Below, in pieces: positions 16,133 to 24,821 of a stretch of 33,512 nt of DNA. Under the pieces are notes generated by a model. That model was not told where the DNA came from and made no database searches. It saw only the letters and a program-made list of their open reading frames with translations. The stretch covers positions 1 through 33,512 of the forward strand of contig MNVG01000035.1 of assembly GCA_001871495.1 (NCBI GenBank), given 5' to 3'. The translations under genes and the position numbers were made by a program. The stretch is from Candidatus Micrarchaeota archaeon CG1_02_51_15. GTDB lineage: Archaea > Micrarchaeota > Micrarchaeia > Norongarragalinales > UBA8480. Within the stretch, counting starts at the first letter, position 1, and the number at the start of each line of letters is the position of its first letter.

Positions 16133-16744
16133 ATGAAAGAACCTTGTTTCTTCCGCTCTGGAAAGTTTTACAAGCTTTTGCCTGAGTTGGGGACTATTGA
16201 GATTAACGGCGTGAAAATGCACCAGGTCGTCCGCAGGACTCCGTTGGAAGACGCGGAGAACAAGGCGCGTTTGCTTGCAATACGCAAGGGCCGGAAAGTG
16301 TTGGACGTTTGCACCGGCCTAGGGTATTCGGCGCTGGCTGCGGCAAAACGAGGCGCAAGAGTTACTACTTTGGAAGCGGATGAAAACGTTTTAGAGCTGG
16401 CAAAACTCAATTCCGCTTCGAAAGAGTTGTTTGCAAACCCGGCAGTAAGGATTGTCCCAGGCAATGCGTTCGAGTCGATAAACGACTTCGATGACGGCGA
16501 GTTTGATGTGGTGCTGCATGACCCGCCGCGCTTTAGTTTCGCTGGCGAGTTGTATTCGCTTGCTTTTTACTGCGAGTTGTTCCGCGTGCTCAAGCCAAGC
16601 GGCAAGTTGTTTCACTACACGGGAATGCCCGGCGAAAGACGGGGGAAGGGAATCAGGCAGGGCGTGGCGCGGAGGCTGGCGGAAGCGGGTTTCAAGAAAG
16701 TGGTTTGGAACGAGCAAGCACAAGGTTTTACTGCCGTTAAATAA
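16133..16744 (+). CDS. SAM-dependent methyltransferase (COG2521-like)
   Basis: VLDVCTGLGYSALAAAKRGARVTTLEAD, DVVLHDPPRFS. Confidence 0.85.
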   Translation: MKEPCFFRSGKFYKLLPELGTIEINGVKMHQVVRRTPLEDAENKARLLAIRKGRKVLDVCTGLGYSALAAAKRGARVTTLEADENVLELAKLNSASKELFANPAVRIVPGNAFESINDFDDGEFDVVLHDPPRFSFAGELYSLAFYCELFRVLKPSGKLFHYTGMPGERRGKGIRQGVARRLAEAGFKKVVWNEQAQGFTAVK

Positions 16745-16759
16745 ATAGAGGTTTTAGAA

Positions 16760-17304
16760 ATGGCCATGAAAAAAATAATTCCCCGCGAGATAGTTTTGGA
16801 AATAGGCCACGGCGGTATGCCAATTACGGAAGTCAGTAAACTACGGCGCCCTAAATCTATTTACATAGGAGTGAAAAAGCCGCCGAGGTTTGAAGGAGAG
16901 AGTTACGACGACCTGGCAAGACACCTAAAGGCCGTGGAACAGTATCAGCAGGGGGTTAAAGCAATAGGGAAATCAGAAACGCGCATGCGGTTAAGGCAGA
17001 CGAGGCAAGACTTCCGTTGGCCTGTTCTTCAGTTGACCGGGTTTACTTGCACAACGTACTGAATGCAGCCGGCGTAGATCAAGGACTTATGTTAAGAGAG
17101 GTTCACCGCGTGCTTAAACCAAACGACCGAGTGTTGATAGTCCATAGGTACGGCAAGTTATCTAATCCAACCGAGTGCTTCAATTTACTTAGAATGTATT
17201 TTACGCACGACCCTGAAGAAACGGCTGAGCATAAGGAAGCATTCGTACACGTTTACGACAATCGCGCTTACTACGGGGCTTTCAGGAAAAGGCAACGGGC
17301 TTAG
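16760..17304 (+). pseudogene. methyltransferase-like gene split by a single frameshift near 16970-17000
   Basis: ORF 16760-17062 and ORF 17017-17304 join as ...GKSE(N)AHAVKADEARLPLACSSVDRVYLHNVL...LREVHRVLKPNDRVLIVHR if one nt is restored. Confidence 0.65.
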
Positions 17305-17705
17305 TTGACTATCAGCGTTCCCTGCCCCATTCCCATTGGACAGTGGAAGGCAAACGAGCCTGTTTTGTCCGCAACGAATTCAACGACGTTGTCCGTGCTG
17401 GTTATGGTTTTGCTTATTCCGAAGTCAGGAATGAGCAAGGTAGTCATGCAGCCGCCGAACGTGTTTGCGTCTGCTTCGATGCGCAACCGCGTTCCTTTAG
17501 GGACGGTTATTGTCCGAGGTTCGTAATAACCGTTTTTGACGGACAACTGCACGGTCTGCGTTTGCAACAGGGCAGTGGGTTGGATTGACGCGCTTGGCTG
17601 CGGGGAAGGCGTTTCAACTGCGGCGCCTTTCATTATTATCGACAACCCCGCTAAGGTGATAAAAGCGAGTATTGCGAGGACTGTTATTGCTTCGATTTTG
17701 TTCAA
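17301..17705 (-). CDS. membrane-anchored cupredoxin-like copper protein
   Basis: N-terminal TM; YYEPRTITVPKGTRLRIEAD; FAFHCPMGMGQGTLIVN copper-site motif. Confidence 0.85.
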   Translation of the reverse strand: MNKIEAITVLAILAFITLAGLSIIMKGAAVETPSPQPSASIQPTALLQTQTVQLSVKNGYYEPRTITVPKGTRLRIEADANTFGGCMTTLLIPDFGISKTITSTDNVVEFVADKTGSFAFHCPMGMGQGTLIVN

Positions 17706-17727
17706 TTGAAAACCATTCCTCCTTTTT

Positions 17728-19917
17728 CTATAGTTTTATCAAACGTAGTGACAGTGAGTTGGTTACCACTGAAACCGAGCTTAATGCCATTGCGCCGCCT
17801 GCAATCATTGGGCTCAGCAGCCATCCGGTGAAGGGATAGAGCACGCCTGCTGCAATAGGTATTCCGACTGCGTTGTAGATTAGGGCCCAGAACATATTTT
17901 GGTGGATTTTGCCCATTGTTGCGCGGCCTAATCTGATGCAGCGCGGCACGTCCATCGGGTCGTTTTTCATTAGTACGACGCTTCCTGCTTCGACTGCAAC
18001 GTCGGTTCCGCTGCGCAGTGCAAAGCCGACGTCGGCTTGCGCCAAAGCAGGCGCGTCGTTTACTCCGTCGCCTACCATTCCTACTCCCGTGCCTTTGGCT
18101 TGGAGTTTTTTGACGTGCGCCGCTTTTTCGCTAGGCAGTACTTCGGCAAAGAACTTCTTGATTCCTGCACGGGCTGCAATTGCGGCAGTGGTGCGGGAGT
18201 TGTCTCCGCTGATTATTACCGCTTCAATGCCTAATTGCCTCAGCTCGGTTACTGCAAGCTGCGCAGTGTCTTTAAGCGTGTCTGCAACTGCAATTAGGCC
18301 GGCCTCTTTTCCTGCAATTGAAAGCACAATTACGGTTTTGCCTTCTTCTTCAAGCTTGCGCGCAGTTGCAGACGCGTTTTTTCCAAAAGTCTTTCTTTCT
18401 TGCGCTAGGCGCGAACTGCCAAAGACAACGTGTTTTCCCAAGAGAATTGCTTCCACGCCTTTTCCGGGAATTGATTTGAAGTTAGTTACGCGGGGCAACG
18501 CGAGTTTCTTTTCCTCTGCTTCTTTCACTATTGCGTCTGCTAGAGGGTGCTCGGATTGTTTTTCAAGTGCAGCTACGTAGGCGAGGACTTGCTTTTGAGA
18601 AAGGTTGGAGAGCGGAACAACGTCGGTTACGCGGGGCTTTCCTTCAGTGATTGTTCCGGTCTTGTCGAACACCACGTACTTCAATTTGTGCATCGTCTCG
18701 AGCGCCTCGGCGTTTTTGATGAGTATTCCCTTCTTTGCGCCGATTCCGGTTCCTACCATTATTGCAGTCGGAGTTGCCAGTCCCAATGCACAAGGACAAG
18801 CTATTACCAGAACGGAGACTGCAGTCATTAACGCGAATGAAACGCCTGCACCTAACAGGTACCACGCAATGAAAGTGGTAATCGAAATCAGTATTACTGC
18901 CGGGACGAAGTGTGCCGACACTTGGTCTGCAAAGCGTTGTATTGGGGCTTTGCTTGACTGCGCTTCTTCAACGAGCTTGACTATTTGCGCGAGGACGGTT
19001 TCGAAGCCGACTTTGGTTGCCTTGAATCGGAATGCGCCGTGCTTGTTTATTGTTCCTCCGATTACTTTGCTGCCCTTGGTTTTTTCAACTGGAATGCTTT
19101 CACCAGTGACCATGCTTTCGTCAACCGAAGAACCGCCGTTTAAAACCACGCCGTCGACTGGGATTTTTTCGCCGGGCTTTACTAGTATCACGTCACCTTT
19201 TTGCACTTGGTCTGCGGGAATTACGTGTTCGTAGTTGTTGCGGATTACGCGCGCGGTTTTGGGCGTGAGTTTAAATAGCTCGCGAATGGCTTCACTGACT
19301 TTTCCGCGTGCAATTGCCTCCAAGTACTTTCCAAACAGCACCAAGGTGATTAACACCGTAGAGGTTTCGAAATACTGTTCGCCGACCACGCCCAGGACAG
19401 CTGCGACGCTGTAGAAGTACGCTGCCGAAGTTCCTATTGCAACCAGCGAGTCCATGTCAGCTGAACGGTTTTTGAGAGCGGCCCATAATCCTTTGTAAAA
19501 CCGCGCTCCTGCAATGAATTGGACGGGCGTTGCCAAGGCGAACAAAACGAGTGTGCGGTGAGGAAACTCCATTAGGAACATTCCGATTAGAAGAGCAGGC
19601 ATGCTAAAGATTGCGCTGAAAACCAGGAGTTTGCGCAAGCCGTTTATTTGTTCTGCGCGCAGTTTTTGTTCGCGGTCCAAGTCGCCTGCAATGGAAGCTC
19701 TATAACCGCGGGCTTTGACTACTCCGATGAGTTTTTCGCTGTTGGTAAGCTTTTCGTCATACTCCACGCTTGCGCGGCCTGAAGCAAAGTTTACTCTGGC
19801 AGTCTTTACTCCCGGTGCTTTCGAAAGCGATTTGGTAAGCAGGACCGCGCAACTGGCGCAATCCATTCCCGTTACTGCAAGCTCTGTTTTTTTCAAGCAA
19901 TCACGCCCTCCAGACAA
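17728..19917 (-). CDS. copA: copper-translocating P-type ATPase with N-terminal HMA domain
   Basis: [56 protein letters not shown]. Confidence 0.95.
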   Translation of the reverse strand: MSGGRDCLKKTELAVTGMDCASCAVLLTKSLSKAPGVKTARVNFASGRASVEYDEKLTNSEKLIGVVKARGYRASIAGDLDREQKLRAEQINGLRKLLVFSAIFSMPALLIGMFLMEFPHRTLVLFALATPVQFIAGARFYKGLWAALKNRSADMDSLVAIGTSAAYFYSVAAVLGVVGEQYFETSTVLITLVLFGKYLEAIARGKVSEAIRELFKLTPKTARVIRNNYEHVIPADQVQKGDVILVKPGEKIPVDGVVLNGGSSVDESMVTGESIPVEKTKGSKVIGGTINKHGAFRFKATKVGFETVLAQIVKLVEEAQSSKAPIQRFADQVSAHFVPAVILISITTFIAWYLLGAGVSFALMTAVSVLVIACPCALGLATPTAIMVGTGIGAKKGILIKNAEALETMHKLKYVVFDKTGTITEGKPRVTDVVPLSNLSQKQVLAYVAALEKQSEHPLADAIVKEAEEKKLALPRVTNFKSIPGKGVEAILLGKHVVFGSSRLAQERKTFGKNASATARKLEEEGKTVIVLSIAGKEAGLIAVADTLKDTAQLAVTELRQLGIEAVIISGDNSRTTAAIAARAGIKKFFAEVLPSEKAAHVKKLQAKGTGVGMVGDGVNDAPALAQADVGFALRSGTDVAVEAGSVVLMKNDPMDVPRCIRLGRATMGKIHQNMFWALIYNAVGIPIAAGVLYPFTGWLLSPMIAGGAMALSSVSVVTNSLSLRLIKL

Positions 19918-20875
19918 CTGCGGCAGCCGGGCCGTACAATATTATCAGCGTTACTCCGAAGGCAATCAGTAGGCACATGCCAAAAAAGGAAATGAACGAG
20001 ACTGGAACCACGTCTCCGAGCTTGCCGCCCGCTTCCTTGTAGACGAGATAGCTCAGCCCGCCGCCTATTGCGGCAAAGACTGCAGACAATATTGCGAGAA
20101 ATGGCAGCAAGTTGTCTGATAGCATCATTACCGACAGCATTGCGCCCATTGTTCCCGACATTACGCCGGCCATCATTCCCTCCATCACGCCCATTACGCC
20201 TGCACACGAACCGCACCAAGCGCCGGCAATCATTCCCACTAGCATTCCCACCAGCGAGCCTACGAACATTCCGTTGGTTGCGCCTACTATTGCTCCAATT
20301 AGGAAGCCCGGAATCATTCCGACGGTCATTCCCACCATCATTCCCGTCATGCAGTTGAAGTGCGCGCGGTAGGTGCGCACGTGCCAGAATGCAGCCACGC
20401 TCAAGACAGTTGAAAAGACAATAAGCAGTATGAAAGGCAGCCAGCCGTTCAGGCTTTGGTTTGGTGAAAAGAACGCCAGAAACGCGAGCGCCTCGAAGGC
20501 AAGCAACAGGAAAAAGCTAAGCAAGGCGTTGCGCAGCAAGGCGGATTCTAGTTTGTAAGCAGGCGAGAAGCCGAGAACGCCTTTCGCCATTTTCTTCGCG
20601 CGGTGGAAAGCCGTTTTTTCAGTTTGAGAAGCCAACGGCTGCAAAAGCGGCGAAGCGCACGCTGCAGGCGCTAAGCGCAAGGCATAACCTTTGGCTACAA
20701 CCGCCTCTTTTATCGAACCCAACTGCTCGGGATTACACTCGATGGTAATCGCGCCTGAAACCGGGTCAAGCGAAACCAAGCGCGCGCCTAAAGCAGACAC
20801 TGCCTTTCCTATTACTGCGCGGCAGGAACTGCATTCGATTCCCGACGCGTAAAAAGTATGTTGGTTCAAATTCAT
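19901..20875 (-). CDS. HMA domain fused to Met/Gly-rich multi-TM membrane protein
   Basis: [21 protein letters not shown]-like N-terminus; [16 protein letters not shown]...[37 protein letters not shown]; overlaps both neighbouring copper genes. Confidence 0.8.
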   Translation of the reverse strand: MNLNQHTFYASGIECSSCRAVIGKAVSALGARLVSLDPVSGAITIECNPEQLGSIKEAVVAKGYALRLAPAACASPLLQPLASQTEKTAFHRAKKMAKGVLGFSPAYKLESALLRNALLSFFLLLAFEALAFLAFFSPNQSLNGWLPFILLIVFSTVLSVAAFWHVRTYRAHFNCMTGMMVGMTVGMIPGFLIGAIVGATNGMFVGSLVGMLVGMIAGAWCGSCAGVMGVMEGMMAGVMSGTMGAMLSVMMLSDNLLPFLAILSAVFAAIGGGLSYLVYKEAGGKLGDVVPVSFISFFGMCLLIAFGVTLIILYGPAAAVVWRA

Positions 20876-21099
20876 TCAACTCCTTTAACAGAATAACCGC
20901 TTTCTTCAACTGCCTTGAAGACGTTGCGTAGTGCAGCCGCGTTTTCGACTTCAACTTCCAAAACGCCTTTTTTCGCATCTGCACGGGCAGAAGAAACTCC
21001 TTTTACTTCAAGCGCAGCCTCGGTCAGCAGCGTTTCGCAACTATGGCAAGTCATTCCGATTATTCCCACTTTCTTTTTCAAACCACGACCACCCAACAT
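20872..21099 (-). CDS. HMA-domain copper chaperone (CopZ-like)
   Basis: KKVGIIGMTCHSCETLLTEAALEVKGVSSARADAKKGVLEVE; start may be TTG downstream of annotated ATG. Confidence 0.85.
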   Translation of the reverse strand: MLGGRGLKKKVGIIGMTCHSCETLLTEAALEVKGVSSARADAKKGVLEVEVENAAALRNVFKAVEESGYSVKGVE

Positions 21100-21133
21100 A
21101 TCCTATTTAGACATATCTATAAATAAACATATA
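21096..21133. promoter_or_regulatory. divergent promoter with three ACATAT repeats spaced 15 and 16 nt overlapping TATA-like sequence
   Basis: ACATATCctatttagACATATCtataaataaACATATA between chaperone and PadR-TRASH genes. Confidence 0.5.
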
Positions 21134-21164
21134 AATACTTTTCGTAGGTAATTAAGTTAAACAG

Positions 21165-21593
21165 GTGAAATCCGTGTCGAACGTCAGAATAAACAATCTT
21201 GTAAAACTTGCGGTAATGCTTGAACTTGCCAAGGGACCTGCGCACGGTTATGGCTTGATGAACAGCGTTGAGACCTTGATAGGCAAGAAGCCTGGCGCTG
21301 CGCAGATGTATCCTTTTTTACGGCTTCTTGAAGGAAAGGGACTGGCGAAAGCAGGCGAGAGCGGAGTGCGCGAGAAGACCGAGTACGAATTGACCTTGAA
21401 GGGAAAGCGGTTCGTGAACGGCTTGCTGCACCGCTTCGGGGGCCTAGTGGACATCGCAGTCGAGCCGAAGTTGACTGTTTGTGCGCATTGTGGATGCAAG
21501 CTTTTTTCAGGCGGCCACGCGGAAACCGTAAGGGGAAGGAAGCTGGTGTTTTGCTGCAGCCATTGCGCGGCGTCTTTTAAAAAATGCGGCTGA
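21165..21593 (+). CDS. PadR-like winged-helix regulator with C-terminal TRASH-like metal-binding domain
   Basis: GPAHGYGLMNSVETL...MYPFLRLLEGKGL; VCAHCGCKLFSGGHAETVRGRKLVFCCSHCAASFKK. Confidence 0.8.
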   Translation: MKSVSNVRINNLVKLAVMLELAKGPAHGYGLMNSVETLIGKKPGAAQMYPFLRLLEGKGLAKAGESGVREKTEYELTLKGKRFVNGLLHRFGGLVDIAVEPKLTVCAHCGCKLFSGGHAETVRGRKLVFCCSHCAASFKKCG

Positions 21594-21655
21594 CACCCTA
21601 AAAGGCAGATGGGTTTTAATGCCTTGGACGCGTGTTTTAGTGAGGTGGGATTTTT

Positions 21656-22012
21656 TTGGAAAAGCCTGTTCTGTATACCGTAATCGCAGGAATAGCAGTA
21701 GGAGTGGCTGCGTTGGCGTTTTTTGCCTTCGGCCGTCCTGCAACCGACCCTGTTGCATTGGCAGACTGCCTTTCTGCAAAGGGCTGGACTATGTACGGCA
21801 CGGAGTGGTGTTCGCATTGCAATGCGCAGAAGGAGGCGTTCGGCGAGGCGTTTGCCAAGGTTGACTTCGTAGATTGTGACGAAAAGCCGTTCGAGTGCCA
21901 GGAAAACGGAGTCGATGCCTACCCAAGTTGGGTTAATCGCGACGGTTCGCGGCACTTGGTTGGCGAACAGTCGCTGGACGTGCTTGCATCCGAAGCAGGA
22001 TGCGTTTCTTAA
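21656..22012 (+). CDS. membrane-anchored thioredoxin-like protein (TTG start)
   Basis: N-terminal TM; MYGTEWCSHCNAQKEAFGEAF. Confidence 0.8.
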   Translation: MEKPVLYTVIAGIAVGVAALAFFAFGRPATDPVALADCLSAKGWTMYGTEWCSHCNAQKEAFGEAFAKVDFVDCDEKPFECQENGVDAYPSWVNRDGSRHLVGEQSLDVLASEAGCVS

Positions 22013-22027
22013 AAGGACGGTTTTGGA

Positions 22028-22951
22028 ATGATTTGCCTTGTTGCCCTGGCGGTTTTTTTAGTGCTTGCAGTGTTCAGCGCGCGCTATAGGCCGCTCGCAA
22101 GAGAGGCGTTCGACTGCGTTTTCAGGAAGATGACGCTACGGCCGTGCGAAAGCGGTTTGGACGAGCGCCTTAAATCAACGTTGGTTGCAAGCGTTTTTTC
22201 CAAGTCTCCGCGGGCTGCAGGCGCGTTGAATCGGAACTTCGAGCTGTTTTCCTGGATTTTGACGGCATTGATGATCGCAAGTTTTGCATACTCTGCTTTC
22301 TCTGCGTACAACTGGGTTGTCTACGGAGATTGCAACGGCCCTGGAAGCGATGGCTTTTGTCCTTTTAACGCAATTGGCGGCGAACACATCTCGGACTGCG
22401 GGACGGGCAATTCCACGTCGCGTACTCTGGTATTACCAGCTACCTTAAACGGACAGGTAGTAGGCCTCGCGGATGCTAAGGTAACGGTGATTGAATTCGG
22501 TTGCTTCGAGTGCAAGTATACTAAGGAAGCCGAGCCAATTGTGGCGCGCGTGCTAGAAGAGTACGCGGGGCGCATCCGCTTTGTTTTCAAGCCTTTTCCG
22601 ATTCCAACTCACAACAACAGTCGTTTGGCCGAGCAAGCCGCGTTGTGCGCAGCCCGGCAGGACCGGTTCTGGGCGTACAAAGACGAATTGTTTTCGATGC
22701 AGCCGTTGTTACTGGCTAATGCATCGGATGCAATCGAACGAGCGGGCGTCAACGCTGCGGTAAACTCAAGTGAATTCCAAGAATGCATGCAATCGAATGC
22801 AACAGCGACCGAAGTCGAGGCGTTCTATCGCGAGGGAATGGCAAGCGGGTTGTACGGCACGCCTACTTTCTTCATAAACAACCGCACGCTCGTCGGGCCG
22901 AAGCCGTTTGAGGCGTTTGAGGCATTAATTGAAGAAGAGTTGAAGAAGTGA
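22028..22951 (+). CDS. membrane-anchored DsbA/thioredoxin_4-like oxidoreductase
   Basis: Two N-terminal TM; VTVIEFGCFECKYTKEAEPIV; FVFKPFPI...AALCAARQDRFWAYKDELF; GLYGTPTFFINNRTLVG. Confidence 0.85.
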   Translation: MICLVALAVFLVLAVFSARYRPLAREAFDCVFRKMTLRPCESGLDERLKSTLVASVFSKSPRAAGALNRNFELFSWILTALMIASFAYSAFSAYNWVVYGDCNGPGSDGFCPFNAIGGEHISDCGTGNSTSRTLVLPATLNGQVVGLADAKVTVIEFGCFECKYTKEAEPIVARVLEEYAGRIRFVFKPFPIPTHNNSRLAEQAALCAARQDRFWAYKDELFSMQPLLLANASDAIERAGVNAAVNSSEFQECMQSNATATEVEAFYREGMASGLYGTPTFFINNRTLVGPKPFEAFEALIEEELKK

Positions 22952-22952
22952 A

Positions 22953-24152
22953 ATGATGGACGTTGAGAGTATCCGTGAAGACTTTACCGTGCTAAAAACG
23001 GGCGTGGCCTACTTCGACAGCGCTTGCATGGCGCTCAAGCCACGGCAAGTAGTGGAAGCACAGGACGAGTACTACTCGGATTATCCGGGTTGCGCCGGCC
23101 GTTCGCTTCACCGCTTGGGCAAGAAAACTGAAGAAAAGTTTGAAGAAGCACGGAGTAAGGTCGCGACGTTCGTGTCGTGTTCTCCTGAAGAAGTTGTTTT
23201 CACACGCAACACTACCGAAGCAATAAACTTGGTTGCGCGCACGCTAGATTTTACCGAGAGGAACGGCGTTACGACTTCGGTTATGGAGCACCATTCGGCG
23301 CTTTTGCCGTTCATGATGCTCTCCAAGCACGGGAAAATAAGGTTGGATTACGTTGCGGCCGACGTTGAAGGCGTGACTCAAGCCGGAGAATGGAGAAAGA
23401 AGATAAACAGCAGCACGCGCCTAGTCGTAGTGCACCACACTACCAACTCCGTCGGAACACGCGCGCCGCTTGCCGAAGTTATTAAGGCGGCGCATGATGC
23501 GGGCGCGTTGGTGCTCGTCGACTCTGCTCAAGGCGTGCCGCATTGTGAAACTAATTTCAAAAAACTTGGCGCGGACTTTATGGCGTTTTCAGGCCACAAG
23601 ATGCTGGGCCCAACCGGAACAGGATGCTTGGTTGCCCGCAGGGAGTTGCTTGAAGAACTGCCTCCTTTTATGACCGGCGGCGAGACAGTTGAACGGGTTT
23701 CTTTGGATTCGGTTACTTTCCTGAAGCCGCCACAGCGCTTTGAGGCGGGATTGCAGAATTACGCCGGAATGATCGGACTGGGTGCAGCGTGCGACTACCT
23801 TTCTAAAGTGGGGATGAAGAATGTCGAAGCGCACGAACACGCGCTTGCATCAAAGTTGTTTGAAGCACTTTCGGACGTCAAAGGAACCCGAATTTACGGA
23901 CCAAGCGATGCAGGCAAACGCACGGCACTTGCGGCGTTCAACTTGGGCAAGGCAAAGCCGCATGAAATCGCAATGCTTTTGGACAAGACGGCCAAGATAG
24001 CCGTAAGGTCAGGGGTTTTCTGCGCGGAACCTGCGATGACGCACCTCGGCGCGGGCTCGGGCGCAGTGCGGGCAAGCCTTTATCTGTATAACACGGAAGA
24101 AGAAGTGCAGTTGTTTGGCGAAGCGTTGAGCAAGATAGCAGAATTATATTAG
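22953..24152 (+). CDS. cysteine desulfurase-like class V aminotransferase (SufS/NifS family)
   Basis: FTRNTTEAINLVA, VMEHHSALLPF, VDSAQGVPH, AFSGHKMLGPTGTG, AVRSGVFCAEP. Confidence 0.88.
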   Translation: MMDVESIREDFTVLKTGVAYFDSACMALKPRQVVEAQDEYYSDYPGCAGRSLHRLGKKTEEKFEEARSKVATFVSCSPEEVVFTRNTTEAINLVARTLDFTERNGVTTSVMEHHSALLPFMMLSKHGKIRLDYVAADVEGVTQAGEWRKKINSSTRLVVVHHTTNSVGTRAPLAEVIKAAHDAGALVLVDSAQGVPHCETNFKKLGADFMAFSGHKMLGPTGTGCLVARRELLEELPPFMTGGETVERVSLDSVTFLKPPQRFEAGLQNYAGMIGLGAACDYLSKVGMKNVEAHEHALASKLFEALSDVKGTRIYGPSDAGKRTALAAFNLGKAKPHEIAMLLDKTAKIAVRSGVFCAEPAMTHLGAGSGAVRASLYLYNTEEEVQLFGEALSKIAELY

Positions 24153-24188
24153 CCGTAATTGAATAAGATTATCGGAGGGAAGAGTATT

Positions 24189-24785
24189 ATGAAAAGTGGA
24201 TTGTTTTTCGTGGCGTCTGTCCTGTTGGTCAGCACTTTGTTGTTTGGCTGTACCGCCCAGAAGGCAGCGCCGTCTTCTTCGGTAATTCAAGCGCCGACTA
24301 CTTTCCCGACTCAGGCGGCGACAGTTGCGCCGACTGCAACCTCGGAAGCAACTGCAACGCCTGAAGCAACTGCTGAACCTACTGCGACTCCAACGCCGAC
24401 TGCCGAGCCCACGATTCAAGTAGTGGCAACGCCGATAGTCACGCCCACTCCGACTCCCGGACCTGACGTGCAGGAGTTTATGATCAACGCCAGTGAGTGG
24501 AAGTTCGAACCAAACACGATTTCGGTCCGCAAGGGAGTGAAAGTCAGGTTTATAGTGCAGAGTTTGGACCAGGGCCACGGCATAGCGATTCGCGAACCTA
24601 ACTGGGGCTTCCAGCGCCAGTTGATTAAGCCCAGTTGGAACGTTGCAACCGGAAAGAACGACTTGTACTTCCCTGAGACAATAGACTTTGTTCCAAACAG
24701 CACTGGAGACTTCAGATACTTCAACTACTACAGCAACGGCGAAGGTGCAGACAAGATGTACGGAATCCTGCACGTGACCGACTAA
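24189..24785 (+). CDS. lipoprotein with Thr/Pro linker and COX2/cupredoxin-like domain lacking copper cysteines
   Basis: Lipobox LLFGC; GGAGGG upstream; EFMINASEWKFEPNTISVRKGVKVRF...QGHGIAI...GEGADKMYGILHV. Confidence 0.8.
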   Translation: MKSGLFFVASVLLVSTLLFGCTAQKAAPSSSVIQAPTTFPTQAATVAPTATSEATATPEATAEPTATPTPTAEPTIQVVATPIVTPTPTPGPDVQEFMINASEWKFEPNTISVRKGVKVRFIVQSLDQGHGIAIREPNWGFQRQLIKPSWNVATGKNDLYFPETIDFVPNSTGDFRYFNYYSNGEGADKMYGILHVTD

Positions 24786-24821
24786 ACCTTTAAACAATTT
24801 ATAGGGCAAAGTAGTGAACTA

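Noticed and set aside
21602-21625. AAGGCA...TGCCTT hairpin after the PadR-TRASH gene
   Set aside because: Only 6 bp with a 12-nt loop and no convincing T-run; could be chance
21248-21955. 235-aa minus-strand ORF across the PadR-TRASH and thioredoxin genes
   Set aside because: Antisense shadow with no recognisable domain
24300-24470. Repetitive ACTGCAACGCCGACT-like DNA
   Set aside because: Encodes a common Thr/Pro/Ala-rich linker of a secreted lipoprotein; not a distinct DNA repeat element
24144-24809. 221-aa minus-strand ORF opposite the lipoprotein gene
   Set aside because: Arg/Ser-rich low-complexity shadow of the Thr/Pro repeat linker; no motifs; plus-strand gene has lipobox, RBS-like sequence and domain
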